Positions 34,249 through 42,988 of a stretch of 64,000 nucleotides of DNA are shown piece by piece. The stretch lies in assembly GCA_963931655.1 (NCBI GenBank), contig OZ007036.1:1426001-1490000 (forward strand). The letters are read 5' to 3'. The stretch is from Butyricicoccus_B sp017886875. GTDB taxonomy: Bacteria; Bacillota; Clostridia; Oscillospirales; Butyricicoccaceae. The notes under the pieces were generated by a model. It saw only the letters and a list, made by a program, of their open reading frames with translations, was not told the origin of the DNA and searched no databases. Made by a program: the position numbers and the translations under genes. Positions within the stretch are counted from its first letter, which is position 1; every line of letters begins with the position of its first letter.

Positions 34249-35650
34249 GCATGATATATATGAGGCTATTGAGAATATAGACAATGATATTCTAAAAAGA
34301 AGCGAAAGAAGAAAAAAACCATGGTGGATAGGATTAACCGCAGCAGCTTTAATAATAGCTATTGGAATAGGAACAATGCCAATAAATAATAAAAATTCAG
34401 CTGGTGCAGGTGCTTATGGAATAAGCGAAGCAAATTATCCTAAAATGGCAAAATATCCAGACGAAAATTCACCAACTTTTGATAAAGATTATGAAAAATG
34501 GTCAAATTCAATTCAGGGACAAAGACGAGAAACTGACTATAAAAACGGCGTGCAGCCTTTTGTAGAGCTAACCGCACAGCAATTTTTATCAGATACAGAG
34601 CAAAATAAAGTTTATTCACCGCTTAATGTATATATAGCACTTGCAATGCTTGCAGAAATTACAGGTTCAGAAAGCAGACAGCAAATTTTAGATTTGCTTT
34701 CAAGTGACAGCATAGAAAGCCTAAGAACACAAGCAAATGATATTTGGAACACACATTATATTAATGATGGTGCAACCACAAGCATTTTAGCAAGTTCACT
34801 ATGGCTTGATGATGATGTTAGTTTTAAACAGCAAGCGATAGATATATTAGAAGAAAATTACTATGCATCTTCATATACAGGTGATATGGGCTCAAATGAA
34901 TTTAATAAGGTTTTCAAAGAATGGCTTAGCGAGCAAACAGGCGGTTTACTTGATGAACAAATTGAGAGTATAGAATTTACACCAAACACTATTATGACAC
35001 TGGCTACAACAATATATTTTAGAAGTAAATGGTATCAGGAATTTGAGGACGCTAAAGCCGATGTGTTCCATGGTGCTATAAGTGATACAACTTGTGAATT
35101 TATGAAGGTAAGCAAAACAGGAAATTATTTCTGGGGAAATAAATTTAGTGCTACCTATCATTCACTAGATAATTATGGAGGAACAATGTACTTTATTCTT
35201 CCAGATGAGGGAGTTGAGGTAGATGAGCTTTTAAAAGATAAAGAAGTTATGGACTTTATTTTCTCTCAAAACGGTTGGGAAAATGAATGGGAAAATAAAA
35301 AAGAAATAATTATAAACTTATCTGTTCCAAAATTTGATATAACTTCACAGATTGATTTGCAAAAAGGACTTGAAAACCTTGGAGTAACCGATGTATTTGA
35401 CAGTGAAAAGTCAGATTTTTCACCTGTTACAGATATGAAAAACACATATATAGGCAAAGCACAACATGATGTTAGATTTGCTATTGATGAAAAAGGCGTT
35501 ACAGCTACTGCATATACAGTGATGTTAAAATGTGGAGGGGGTGCTCCGCCAGATGATGAAATTGATTTTGTGCTTGATAGACCATTCTTATTTACTATAA
35601 CAAGTGACGATGGTTTACCATTATTTATTGGTGTTGTAAACCAGTTATAA
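34241..35650 (+). CDS. Membrane-anchored serpin with anti-sigma-like N-terminus
   Basis: 469 residues. Residues 1-27 (MNKHDIYEAIENIDNDILKR...) form a charged cytosolic segment like those of proteins paired with clostridial ECF factors; a membrane helix follows (about 28-46, WWIGLTAAALIIAIGIGT). Residues about 100-469 are a complete serpin: NKVYSPLNVYIALAMLAEIT, the shutter and breach, the hinge DEKGVTATAYTVM, and the C-terminal signature DRPFLFTITSDDGLPLFIGVV. The reactive loop has mostly small hinge residues, as in inhibitory serpins, and Cys/Gly near P1. Predicted topology places the serpin outside. It overlaps the sigma gene by 8 bp, so they are cotranslated. Confidence 0.88.
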   Translation: MNKHDIYEAIENIDNDILKRSERRKKPWWIGLTAAALIIAIGIGTMPINNKNSAGAGAYGISEANYPKMAKYPDENSPTFDKDYEKWSNSIQGQRRETDYKNGVQPFVELTAQQFLSDTEQNKVYSPLNVYIALAMLAEITGSESRQQILDLLSSDSIESLRTQANDIWNTHYINDGATTSILASSLWLDDDVSFKQQAIDILEENYYASSYTGDMGSNEFNKVFKEWLSEQTGGLLDEQIESIEFTPNTIMTLATTIYFRSKWYQEFEDAKADVFHGAISDTTCEFMKVSKTGNYFWGNKFSATYHSLDNYGGTMYFILPDEGVEVDELLKDKEVMDFIFSQNGWENEWENKKEIIINLSVPKFDITSQIDLQKGLENLGVTDVFDSEKSDFSPVTDMKNTYIGKAQHDVRFAIDEKGVTATAYTVMLKCGGGAPPDDEIDFVLDRPFLFTITSDDGLPLFIGVVNQL

Positions 35651-35655
35651 ACAAA

Positions 35656-35695
35656 AACGAGCTGATTTTTTATATCAGCTCGTTTAACTTTTTTT
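35656..35695. terminator. Bidirectional terminator between the serpin and the xdh operon
   Basis: An 11-bp stem (AACGAGCTGAT and complement) separates the convergent transcripts. On the minus strand it is followed by TTTTTGTTT; on the plus strand by TTTAAC and then seven T residues. Confidence 0.8.
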
Positions 35696-37976
35696 ATTTA
35701 TTTTTTAAACCCATAACAATTTTTTCAGCGGTTATAGGTAATTCTCTAATTCTAACACCGCAAGCAGTAGCAACAGCAGATGCAATAGCAGGTGATGGAG
35801 TATTTATAACAACCTCACCGATAGATTTTGCACCAAATGGACCAGATGGCTCATAACTGCTTTCAAATTCAACTCTAACCTTGTTTATATCAAGACGAGA
35901 TGGAATTTTATACTGCATAAAGGAGTTGGAATAGTTTACACCCTTATCATCATAGATAATATCTTCATAGAGTGCCATTCCGATACCTTGAACTATTCCG
36001 CCTTCAGTCTGTACTCTTGCAAGATTAGGGTTGATTGGTGTACCACAGTCAACCGCTGCACAGTAGTCAATCAGCTCTACTTTACCAGTTTCAGGGTCAA
36101 GTTCAATTTCCGCAGCACCTGCCATAAATGGAGGTGGTGAAGTAGGGGAAGAATGGCTGACAGTTGCAGCAAGCTCACGGTTGCTAAAGCATTGTCCTTT
36201 ATAACCAACTTGTTTTCTGGTTACAAATTTTTCAGGCTCCGCAACGACATAAACCTTTTGACCGTCAAAGTCTACATCATCTACATTAACCTTTAGCATT
36301 TCAGCACCAGTTAATAGAATTTTATCTCTGAGTTCCTCGCAAGCCTTAACACAAGCCATACCAGTAACATAGGTTGTAGCTGACGCATAAGAACCAGAGT
36401 CATAAGGTGAAACATCAGTATCTGATGCATAAACTGCAATATTTTTCATATCACAATCAAGGCAATCTGCTGCCATCTGAGCTAAAATGGTATCACAGCC
36501 AGTACCCATATCAGTACAGCCGATAAGCATATTATAATCGCCATCATCACCCATACGGATAGTAACAGAACCAACGTCAACATTGGAAATACCAGAACCC
36601 TGCATAGCCATTGCAATGCCAACAGCACGAATTTTACCATTAGGCAGAGTTATAGGTTTTACTTTTTTATCCCAGTCAATCATGTTTTTAACACGCTCAA
36701 CACAGCGGTCTAAAGCACATGAAGTAGCAGTTTCACCATAGTATGCAGGCATAACTTGACCTTGCTTAACAAGATTTATTTCACGCATTTTTACAGGGTC
36801 AATATTAAGAATTTCAGCAAGCTCATTTACAGTGGACTCTACCGCAAAAATACCTTGTGTTGCACCATAACCACGGTAAGCACCAGCGGAAAGAGTATTT
36901 GTATATACAACGTCCCAAGTAAAACGAAAAGCCTCTTGTTTACCATACATAGGAATAGGCTTATGAGCAGATAAACCAACAGTAGTTGGACCATGTTCAC
37001 CAAAAGCACCTGTATTAGATAGAGTATATAGGTCAATAACCTTTATTATACCGTCATTTGTTGCACCCATACGAACAGTAAGCTCCATACTATGACGTGG
37101 AGAAGATGCAATCATAGATTCATAGCGTGAGTAAACAATTTTTGCAGGTCTGCCTGTTTTGAGTGTTACAATCGCAGGATAAACCTCAGTGACAACCGTT
37201 TGTTTTGCACCAAAACCGCCACCAAGACGAGGCTTTATTACACGAATTTGAGTTTTAGGAATATCAAGAGCATGCGATAAAATACGACGAACATGGAAAG
37301 GTACTTGAGTGGAAGAAATAACATTTAATCTGCCGTAAGTGTCAAGCTGAGTGTAAGTTCTAAATGTTTCCATCATAGCTTGTTGATTTTGCTTTGTGCG
37401 GTAAGTGCGTTCTATTACAACATCACACTTAGCAAATGTTCCTTCAACATCACCATGGCTATCACTGCCAGATGCACAAAGATTTCGCATATTATCCGCA
37501 CCAACAGGACAAAGTGATTTCCAGCTTTCTTCTGGGTGAACAAGTATTTTGTTGTCTTTAGCCTTATGCATATCTAAAATAGGCTCAAGCACTTTATATT
37601 CAACCTTAATAAGTTTTAAAGCCTTATCAACTGCTTGTTCGGTTTCACCAGCTACAATGGCTACTGCATCGCCTACAAAACGAACTCTACGGTCTAAAAT
37701 TAGTCTATCATATGGTGAAGGTTCTGGATAAGTCTGACCTGCCATAGTAAAACGACATTGTGGTACATCTTCATGAGTTAACACACATACAATACCAGGA
37801 ACTTTCATTGCGATATTTGTGTTAATATTGGTGATAAGGGCATGAGCATGAGGAGAACGTAAAACCTTAACGATAAGACAATCAGCAGGGGCTAAATCAT
37901 CAGTATAAACTGGCTTACCAGTGGTTAATGCCTTAGCATCAGATTTTACAACACCTGTACCTACATATTTATTCAT
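35694..37976 (-). CDS. Molybdenum hydroxylase large subunit (xanthine dehydrogenase family)
   Basis: The 760-residue molybdopterin-cytosine-dinucleotide-binding catalytic subunit of a xanthine dehydrogenase/purine hydroxylase-type enzyme. GGGFGAKQTVVTEVYPAI and GAYRGYGATQGIFAVE contact the cofactor, and GPFGAKSIGEVV near the C-terminus has the catalytic Glu (E of IGE). The start at ATG 37976 overlaps the TGA of the Fe-S gene (ATGA) and follows AAGGAGG; a TTG two codons earlier is less likely. It completes the FAD, [2Fe-2S], Mo subunit order. Substrate (xanthine, hypoxanthine, nicotinate or another purine) is not determined. Confidence 0.88.
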   Translation of the reverse strand: MNKYVGTGVVKSDAKALTTGKPVYTDDLAPADCLIVKVLRSPHAHALITNINTNIAMKVPGIVCVLTHEDVPQCRFTMAGQTYPEPSPYDRLILDRRVRFVGDAVAIVAGETEQAVDKALKLIKVEYKVLEPILDMHKAKDNKILVHPEESWKSLCPVGADNMRNLCASGSDSHGDVEGTFAKCDVVIERTYRTKQNQQAMMETFRTYTQLDTYGRLNVISSTQVPFHVRRILSHALDIPKTQIRVIKPRLGGGFGAKQTVVTEVYPAIVTLKTGRPAKIVYSRYESMIASSPRHSMELTVRMGATNDGIIKVIDLYTLSNTGAFGEHGPTTVGLSAHKPIPMYGKQEAFRFTWDVVYTNTLSAGAYRGYGATQGIFAVESTVNELAEILNIDPVKMREINLVKQGQVMPAYYGETATSCALDRCVERVKNMIDWDKKVKPITLPNGKIRAVGIAMAMQGSGISNVDVGSVTIRMGDDGDYNMLIGCTDMGTGCDTILAQMAADCLDCDMKNIAVYASDTDVSPYDSGSYASATTYVTGMACVKACEELRDKILLTGAEMLKVNVDDVDFDGQKVYVVAEPEKFVTRKQVGYKGQCFSNRELAATVSHSSPTSPPPFMAGAAEIELDPETGKVELIDYCAAVDCGTPINPNLARVQTEGGIVQGIGMALYEDIIYDDKGVNYSNSFMQYKIPSRLDINKVRVEFESSYEPSGPFGAKSIGEVVINTPSPAIASAVATACGVRIRELPITAEKIVMGLKNK

Positions 37977-38443
37977 TGACAATCCTCCTTGCTCGCAAGA
38001 TATGCTTTAATAGCTCTAAGCTGACTTACATAACCTGTACATCTGCAAAGATTACCAGATAAATATTCACGAATTTCATCTTCTGATGGGTTTGTAAGCT
38101 CGTCCTTCATTGCGATAATATTCATAATAAGCCCTGGAGAACAGAAACCGCATTGTTCTGCACCTTCCTTAGCTAGATAAGAGCCGATTTCCTCAGCTTC
38201 TTGTTGTTTGCCTTCAAGTGTTATAATTTCGTGACCATCTGCACGAACTGCAAGCATAGTACAAGAAAGCACAGGTTTTCCGTCCATAAGCACAGTGCAA
38301 AGACCACAGTTAGAGGTTTCACAGCCACGCTTTACGGATTTACAGCCTTTTTCACGCACATATTCTAAAAGCGGCTGGTCAGGGCTAACAGCATCTTCAA
38401 TTTTTTTGCCATTTAGAGTAAAAGAAATTAAAACTTTTGACAT
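37973..38443 (-). CDS. Molybdenum hydroxylase [2Fe-2S] subunit
   Basis: 156 residues with both clusters of this family: plant-type ferredoxin cysteines in CKSVKRGCETSNCGLCTVLMDGKPVLSC split as C...C..C...C (about residues 40-75) and the C-terminal AEQCGFCSPGLIMN ... GNLCRCTGY four-helix cluster (about 100-140). It passes electrons between the Mo site and FAD. Translationally coupled to the large subunit and 7 bp from the FAD gene. Confidence 0.93.
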   Translation of the reverse strand: MSKVLISFTLNGKKIEDAVSPDQPLLEYVREKGCKSVKRGCETSNCGLCTVLMDGKPVLSCTMLAVRADGHEIITLEGKQQEAEEIGSYLAKEGAEQCGFCSPGLIMNIIAMKDELTNPSEDEIREYLSGNLCRCTGYVSQLRAIKAYLASKEDCQ

Positions 38444-38450
38444 AGATAAA

Positions 38451-39257
38451 TTAAACCTCCTGATTTAAAGCCAGTAATGCACGACGAACAAGCACTCTAG
38501 TCAGGTGACGTCTAAAATCAGCACTTCCACGCATATTACTTGAGAAATTTAAGGTATCTGCAACATAATCTGCAAATTTATTTGCACTTTCTTCGGTTAT
38601 ACCATCATTTAGTATACCATTGGTATCTAAAACAAGACTAGCTCTTTGAGGTCTTGCACCAATAGCAACTCTAAAACCATTATCTCTAAAATCTTCTGGT
38701 AATTTGCTTACACAGCAAGCGATAACAGGGAAATCAGTTGCGGTTGCACGATGGGTTATATAATGAGTTTTTTGATTATTTTTTGGCAGAATAACATGTG
38801 TTAAAATATCTTTATCATGAGGCATATTTACAAAATCAGATAGTTTAACTTTTCCCGCATGATAAAGCTGAACCTCAGCACCCAAAGCAAGCATTAAAGT
38901 TAGCGGGTCGGAAAAGCCAAATCTACCCCAAATAGAACCGCCAATAGTTACACAGTTTCTAAACTGTACACCTACAATATGGCGTAGGCTCTCTTTAATT
39001 GCATCACCAAAATAGCTGTTAATAGCCTCGTTGGTTTCGATTTGTCGCAAAGTTACCATACAGCCTAGTCTAAATTCGGTGTCAGTTTCTTCGATTTTAT
39101 CAAGACCAAGACCCGAAAGGTCAATAGCTGTTTTAATAGAACGGTTACCCATTTTAAGCCAACCACAACCGCCTAAAATTGTGGCGGTTTTCTTTTGATT
39201 TAGCGAATAAGCCTGTTCTAGTGTTTCAGCTTTTACATAGTTATCTATTGTGAACAT
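38451..39257 (-). CDS. Molybdenum hydroxylase FAD-binding subunit
   Basis: 268 residues of the CO-dehydrogenase/xanthine-dehydrogenase medium-subunit fold. ATILGGCGWLKMGNRSIKTAIDLSGL is the first FAD loop and FRNCVTIGGSIWGRFGFSDPL the second. It hands electrons to NAD or another acceptor. I start at the ATG at 39257, seven bases from AAAGGAG, rather than the ATG two codons upstream which nearly touches that site. First gene of the operon; its leader carries a terminator-like hairpin. Confidence 0.92.
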   Translation of the reverse strand: MFTIDNYVKAETLEQAYSLNQKKTATILGGCGWLKMGNRSIKTAIDLSGLGLDKIEETDTEFRLGCMVTLRQIETNEAINSYFGDAIKESLRHIVGVQFRNCVTIGGSIWGRFGFSDPLTLMLALGAEVQLYHAGKVKLSDFVNMPHDKDILTHVILPKNNQKTHYITHRATATDFPVIACCVSKLPEDFRDNGFRVAIGARPQRASLVLDTNGILNDGITEESANKFADYVADTLNFSSNMRGSADFRRHLTRVLVRRALLALNQEV

Positions 39258-39734
39258 TCGCATTCTCCTTTTTTACAAACATAACAAAAGCCGCCAAAAA
39301 ACAGTGGCAGCAAGTAGGAACGAAAACCAAACGCTGCGTTTTAAATTTGATATACAGCGAAAAAAAGAAAAGATTTTCGGGTATAGATGTATTATATAGA
39401 TATTATATCAAGCAGATAAAAAAAATACAATTTTTATTGACAATTTTCTATACGAAAATTTAACCAAAATTACACGAAAATAATACTAAAATAAAATGCG
39501 AAAGCCACAGCTTATAAAAGCTGTGGCTAACACCAAAAAGAGAGAACACGAGGTGGGATTTAATCCATCCCGATGATAAAAGCGAAAAAATTGTTAAATG
39601 TTTAACATTTCTAACTGAGTAATAGTATAACTGCTTTTGTAATAAATTTCAATATATTTTTCATAAAAAATTTTTCACTTTTTGGCATAAGTATATTATA
39701 ATATCTTTGATATGTCTAAAGGAGGATATTACAA
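39258..39734. other. Intergenic region between xdh operon and ogg, with structured elements
   Basis: 477 bp without a gene. On the minus strand it holds a consensus promoter (39652-39624), a structured stretch with a strong 11-bp hairpin (39503-39528), and close to the xdh start a CGCTG/CAGCG stem (about 39320-39360) followed by a terminator-like hairpin GCTGCCA/TGGCGGC with TTTTG (about 39286-39312). I do not recognise a known riboswitch class; see findings. Confidence 0.55.
39503..39617 (-). ncRNA. Candidate structured RNA or leader on the xdh strand
   Basis: A minus-strand promoter TTGAAA (39652-39647), 17-bp spacer, TATACT (39629-39624) predicts a start near 39617. Downstream are a GGGAT/ATCCC hairpin (about 39554-39570) and an 11-bp perfect hairpin AGCCACAGCTT/AAGCTGTGGCT followed by a broken T tract. 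It is either a stand-alone RNA of about 115-130 nt or the 5' part of a 360-nt leader of the molybdenum hydroxylase operon. Class unknown. Confidence 0.45.
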
Positions 39735-40538
39735 ATGGTAGAATATAAATTAACACCATGTGACTTAGGACAAATTGCTGACTCAGGTCAATGTTTTAGA
39801 ATGACAAAACAAGATGATAATACATATAAAATCATAGCTACGGATAAATGCACTTATGCTTATATGCAAGGAGAAAATTTGGTTTTAGAGTGCAGTGAAA
39901 AAGAGTTTGAAGAATTTTGGCGAGATTATTTTGATTTTGATACCGATTACCAAAAAATATGTAATTCAGTTGATGAAAACGACGAGTTTTTAAAAGCATC
40001 TGTTGCATATGGTGGAGGTATGCGTATTTTAAAACAAGAGCTTTGGGAAATGCTTATAACCTTTATGATTTCACAAAATAATAATATCCCAAGAATACAG
40101 AAATCAGTAGAAGCCATTTGCGAAAAATTTGGTAAACAAAAAATAGATAGCAGAGGAAATAAATATTTTACATTTCCAACTAAAGAAGAACTTGCAAAAG
40201 CGAGCATTGAAGAACTTAGAGCATGTGGTTTAGGTTATCGTGATAGATATTTATATGAGATTGCACACAACGACTTTGATGTGTATTCACTTAAAAATAT
40301 GCCAATAGATGAAGCAGAAAAAGCACTTTGTAAAATAACTGGTGTTGGTAAAAAAGTAGCAAACTGTGTTAAACTTTTTGGTCTGCATGATTTAGCATCT
40401 TTCCCTATTGATACTTGGATTAAAAAAATTTGTGATAAATATTATAATGGCAGTTTTCCAGTCGAAAAATATAAAGGATATGCTGGGGTAATTCAGCAAT
40501 ATATCTTTTTCTATGGAAGAACTGGAATAAAACTGTAA
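39735..40538 (+). CDS. 8-oxoguanine DNA glycosylase (OGG family)
   Basis: 267 residues. The N-terminal domain starts LTPCDLGQIADSGQCFRM, the typical bacterial Ogg beginning. The helix-hairpin-helix TGVGKKVANCV places the Schiff-base Lys at residue 207 and the catalytic Asp at 226 in FPIDTWIKK. It excises 8-oxoguanine and nicks DNA in base-excision repair. ATG 39735 follows AAAGGAGG. The terminal end YGRTGIKL is short, as in other clostridial members. Likely single gene; 81 bp to the next. Confidence 0.9.
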   Translation: MVEYKLTPCDLGQIADSGQCFRMTKQDDNTYKIIATDKCTYAYMQGENLVLECSEKEFEEFWRDYFDFDTDYQKICNSVDENDEFLKASVAYGGGMRILKQELWEMLITFMISQNNNIPRIQKSVEAICEKFGKQKIDSRGNKYFTFPTKEELAKASIEELRACGLGYRDRYLYEIAHNDFDVYSLKNMPIDEAEKALCKITGVGKKVANCVKLFGLHDLASFPIDTWIKKICDKYYNGSFPVEKYKGYAGVIQQYIFFYGRTGIKL

Positions 40539-40618
40539 TATTTTGACCTCTATTCATAGACATTTGTTTATGATATAATTACCTGTAAAGAAAATTTTAC
40601 AGAAAAGAAAGGTAAATC

Positions 40619-41071
40619 ATGGAGTCAAAAATCAAAGAAGTAATGCATAGGTTATCATATCTTTTGGAAATTTTGGTTGGATTTTTAATGCTTGCTGCTT
40701 TATTTGCAGCTCTTGGCGGACTTGTTTATATAATAAATCCATCAAGCCTTTTTGCAGACCCAACTGTTTTTTCTAAATATCTATCAATAGCCTCTACTAT
40801 AGTTATCGGTGTGGAATTTGTAAAAATGCTTTGCACACATACTATAGACTCTGTAATTGATATTATGTTGCTTGCAATAGCTCGTCAGATGATAACTGAG
40901 CATACATCACCACTAGAAAATTTATTTGCTGTAATTTCTATTGCCATACTTTATCTTGTTAGAAAATTCTTATACATAAAACAACTTGATAAAATAGAGC
41001 ATGTTAAAATACTTGATTTTCTAAAATCTAAAAAACAAAAAGAAGGAGAAAACAATGTCACTACCAAATGA
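40619..41071 (+). CDS. PsiE-like membrane protein
   Basis: 150 residues with four membrane segments (about 12-38, 58-78, 82-100 and 105-125). VEFVKMLCTHTIDSVIDIMLLAIARQMITEHTSPLENL resembles the conserved core of the PsiE family (phosphate-starvation-inducible E), whose function is unknown. AAGAAAGG precedes the ATG. Its end overlaps the start of the DUF4250 gene by 17 bp, implying coupled translation. Confidence 0.75.
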   Translation: MESKIKEVMHRLSYLLEILVGFLMLAALFAALGGLVYIINPSSLFADPTVFSKYLSIASTIVIGVEFVKMLCTHTIDSVIDIMLLAIARQMITEHTSPLENLFAVISIAILYLVRKFLYIKQLDKIEHVKILDFLKSKKQKEGENNVTTK

Positions 41072-41231
41072 CCCAATAATGCTTTTAAGCGTGGTAAATA
41101 CCATGCTTCGTGACAGATATAACTCACTTGACGCACTGTGTGACGGTGAAAATCTTGCTAGAAGTGCAATTGAAAATCGTTTAGCGACTGTGGGCTATGA
41201 ATATATGTCGGAAATAAATCAATTTCGTTAA
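41055..41231 (+). CDS. DUF4250-family small protein
   Basis: 58 residues, too short for most callers. It begins MSLPNDPIMLLSVVNTMLRD and ends YMSEINQFR, the recognisable DUF4250 pattern found in Clostridia and gamma-proteobacteria; function unknown, no membrane segment. A GAAGGAG site lies seven bases before the ATG at 41055, inside the end of the PsiE-like gene. A terminator follows immediately, so the two genes form a short operon. Confidence 0.88.
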   Translation: MSLPNDPIMLLSVVNTMLRDRYNSLDALCDGENLARSAIENRLATVGYEYMSEINQFR

Positions 41232-41236
41232 ATTTA

Positions 41237-41263
41237 ACCGTCGCTTTAATGCGACGGTTTTAA
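41237..41263 (+). terminator. Terminator after the DUF4250 gene
   Basis: Stem AACCGTCGC/GCGACGGTT with a TTTAAT loop, followed by TTAATTTTT. Confidence 0.85.
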
Positions 41264-41288
41264 TTTTTATAAAAAGGAGTATATAAAA

Positions 41289-42068
41289 ATGAAAATGATG
41301 GAAAATCTTCAGAAAATCGCAAGACAATGCGGTGAAATTATGCTTTCAGCAGAGGATATCGAACGAAATATAACTGAAAAGGAAGGTCAAAAGAATTTTG
41401 TAACTAAATATGATGTTTTAGTGCAAAAGACACTTCAAAAGGAGCTGTTAGCACTTTATCCAGACGCTCATTTTTATGGTGAAGAAGATGGTCAGCAGGA
41501 AGACGTTCACAGTGGTATTGCATTTATAGTTGACCCAATCGACGGCACAACAAACTTTATTAAGGGTTACAGAGTAAGTGCAGTTAGTATTGGAGTTGCA
41601 AAAGATGGAGAAATTATCTGTGGTGTAGTCTATGACCCTTACACAGATACAATGTATCATGCAGAAAAGGGCAAGGGTGCATATGTAAACGGAAAGCGTG
41701 TGCATGTTTCAGATTGTAGCCTTTCAAACAGTATGGTTTGTGTAGGTACTGCACCTTATTATGCTGAATATACAGATAAAACTTTTGCTCTTGCAAGAGC
41801 TTTATTTGATAACGCACTTGATTTACGCCGTTCAGGTTCAGCGGCACTTGATTTATGTGCGGTTGGTTGTGGTAGAGCTGATTTAATGACAGAATGGGTT
41901 GTATGTCCATGGGATTTTGCAGCGGCTAAATGTATAATTGAAGAAGCTGGTGGTGTTATGACTCAGATTGACGGTTCACCTATGAAGCTAGATGGCAAAT
42001 GCTCAATTTTAGCAGGTGGCAAAAGAGCACATGCAGAGTTTTTTGAAAAAGGACTGCATAAAATTTAA
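41289..42068 (+). CDS. Inositol monophosphatase family protein
   Basis: 259 residues of the Li-sensitive, Mg-dependent phosphatase superfamily (SuhB/IMPase/CysQ). The metal site is complete: EEDGQQED, VDPIDGTTNF (DPIDGT motif) and the C-terminal WVVCPWDFAAAKCIIEEAGG with WDxAA. It could act on inositol-phosphate, fructose-1,6-bisphosphate, NADP or PAP; residues seen here do not choose between them. ATG 41289 follows AAAGGAG. Its stop overlaps the next start by one base (TAATG). Confidence 0.92.
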   Translation: MKMMENLQKIARQCGEIMLSAEDIERNITEKEGQKNFVTKYDVLVQKTLQKELLALYPDAHFYGEEDGQQEDVHSGIAFIVDPIDGTTNFIKGYRVSAVSIGVAKDGEIICGVVYDPYTDTMYHAEKGKGAYVNGKRVHVSDCSLSNSMVCVGTAPYYAEYTDKTFALARALFDNALDLRRSGSAALDLCAVGCGRADLMTEWVVCPWDFAAAKCIIEEAGGVMTQIDGSPMKLDGKCSILAGGKRAHAEFFEKGLHKI

Positions 42069-42964
42069 TGAATAAATCATTTATACAGAAAAATACATTA
42101 ATTCCCGCACTTATATGCACTATCCTTTGGGGTAGTGCTATACCTGTTGTAAAAACAGGCTATGAGCTTTTAGAGATAACAGACACTTTTGCAAAGTTTA
42201 CATTTGCAGGTTATCGTTTTGCACTTGCAGGCTTGCTTGTGCTTTTGCTTATGAAGGTGCAAAATAAGCCTATAAAGCCAGAAAAAAGTGCATGGAGTGC
42301 AATTTTAATGATATGTGCAGTACAAACAGTGCTGCAATATGTGTTTTATTATTTGGGTGTGGGCAATACATCAGGTGTTAGAGGTTCTGTACTCAGTGCA
42401 ACATCAACATTTTTTTCGGTTATAATTGCACATTTTGTATTTGTCACAGATAAGCTAACATTAAAAAAGACAATAGGCTGTATAATTGGTTTTTTAGGCG
42501 TTATAGCGGTGCTTTCGGGCAGTGGTTTTGGTGCTGAAAAAGTCAAGATAACAGGTGAAGGCTTTATGCTTATGAGTGCAGTTGGACAGGGAATAGGTGC
42601 GGTAGTGAGCCGAAAAGTTGCAAAGGGTAAAGATGCTATGCTTCTTACTGGTTGTCAACTTTTTATAGGCGGTGTATTTTTATCTGTTGTTGGTCTGATA
42701 GGCAAAGGACCGATACATATTACAGCTAAAGGCTTTATTTTGCTTTTATATTTAGCTGTGTTATCTGCTGTTGCATTCTCTCTTTGGACTGTTATGCTTA
42801 AATATCACCCTGTTGCAAAAGTCACAGTTTATATGTTTTTAGTGCCTGTGTTTGGCTCTATTTTAAGTGCAGTTATTTTAAATGAAAATGTATTTACAAT
42901 TAAAAATTTAATCGCACTTATATTTGTATGTGTTGGCATACTGCTTGTAAACAAACAAAAATAA
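42068..42964 (+). CDS. EamA/DMT-family transporter
   Basis: 298 residues with ten membrane segments arranged as two EamA repeats (about 10-150 and 160-297); the N-terminal ICTILWGSAIPVVKTGYEL is typical of the RhaT/YdcZ-like drug/metabolite transporters. Likely exports or imports small metabolites or amino acids. It is translationally coupled to the IMPase gene, so a metabolite link between the two is possible but not shown. Confidence 0.9.
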   Translation: MNKSFIQKNTLIPALICTILWGSAIPVVKTGYELLEITDTFAKFTFAGYRFALAGLLVLLLMKVQNKPIKPEKSAWSAILMICAVQTVLQYVFYYLGVGNTSGVRGSVLSATSTFFSVIIAHFVFVTDKLTLKKTIGCIIGFLGVIAVLSGSGFGAEKVKITGEGFMLMSAVGQGIGAVVSRKVAKGKDAMLLTGCQLFIGGVFLSVVGLIGKGPIHITAKGFILLLYLAVLSAVAFSLWTVMLKYHPVAKVTVYMFLVPVFGSILSAVILNENVFTIKNLIALIFVCVGILLVNKQK

Positions 42965-42988
42965 CCCGCAAATTGCGGGTTATTTTTT
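42963..42988. terminator. Bidirectional terminator
   Basis: Stem AACCCGCA/TGCGGGTT with a short loop and T runs on both strands, between the convergent EamA gene and the hypothetical gene at 42987. Confidence 0.85.

Noticed and set aside
39281..39420. Guanine/xanthine (purine-type) riboswitch upstream of the molybdenum hydroxylase operon
   Set aside because: The three-way junction with its conserved pyrimidine core and loop-loop sequences is not present; only generic stems are seen, so I list it as unassigned.
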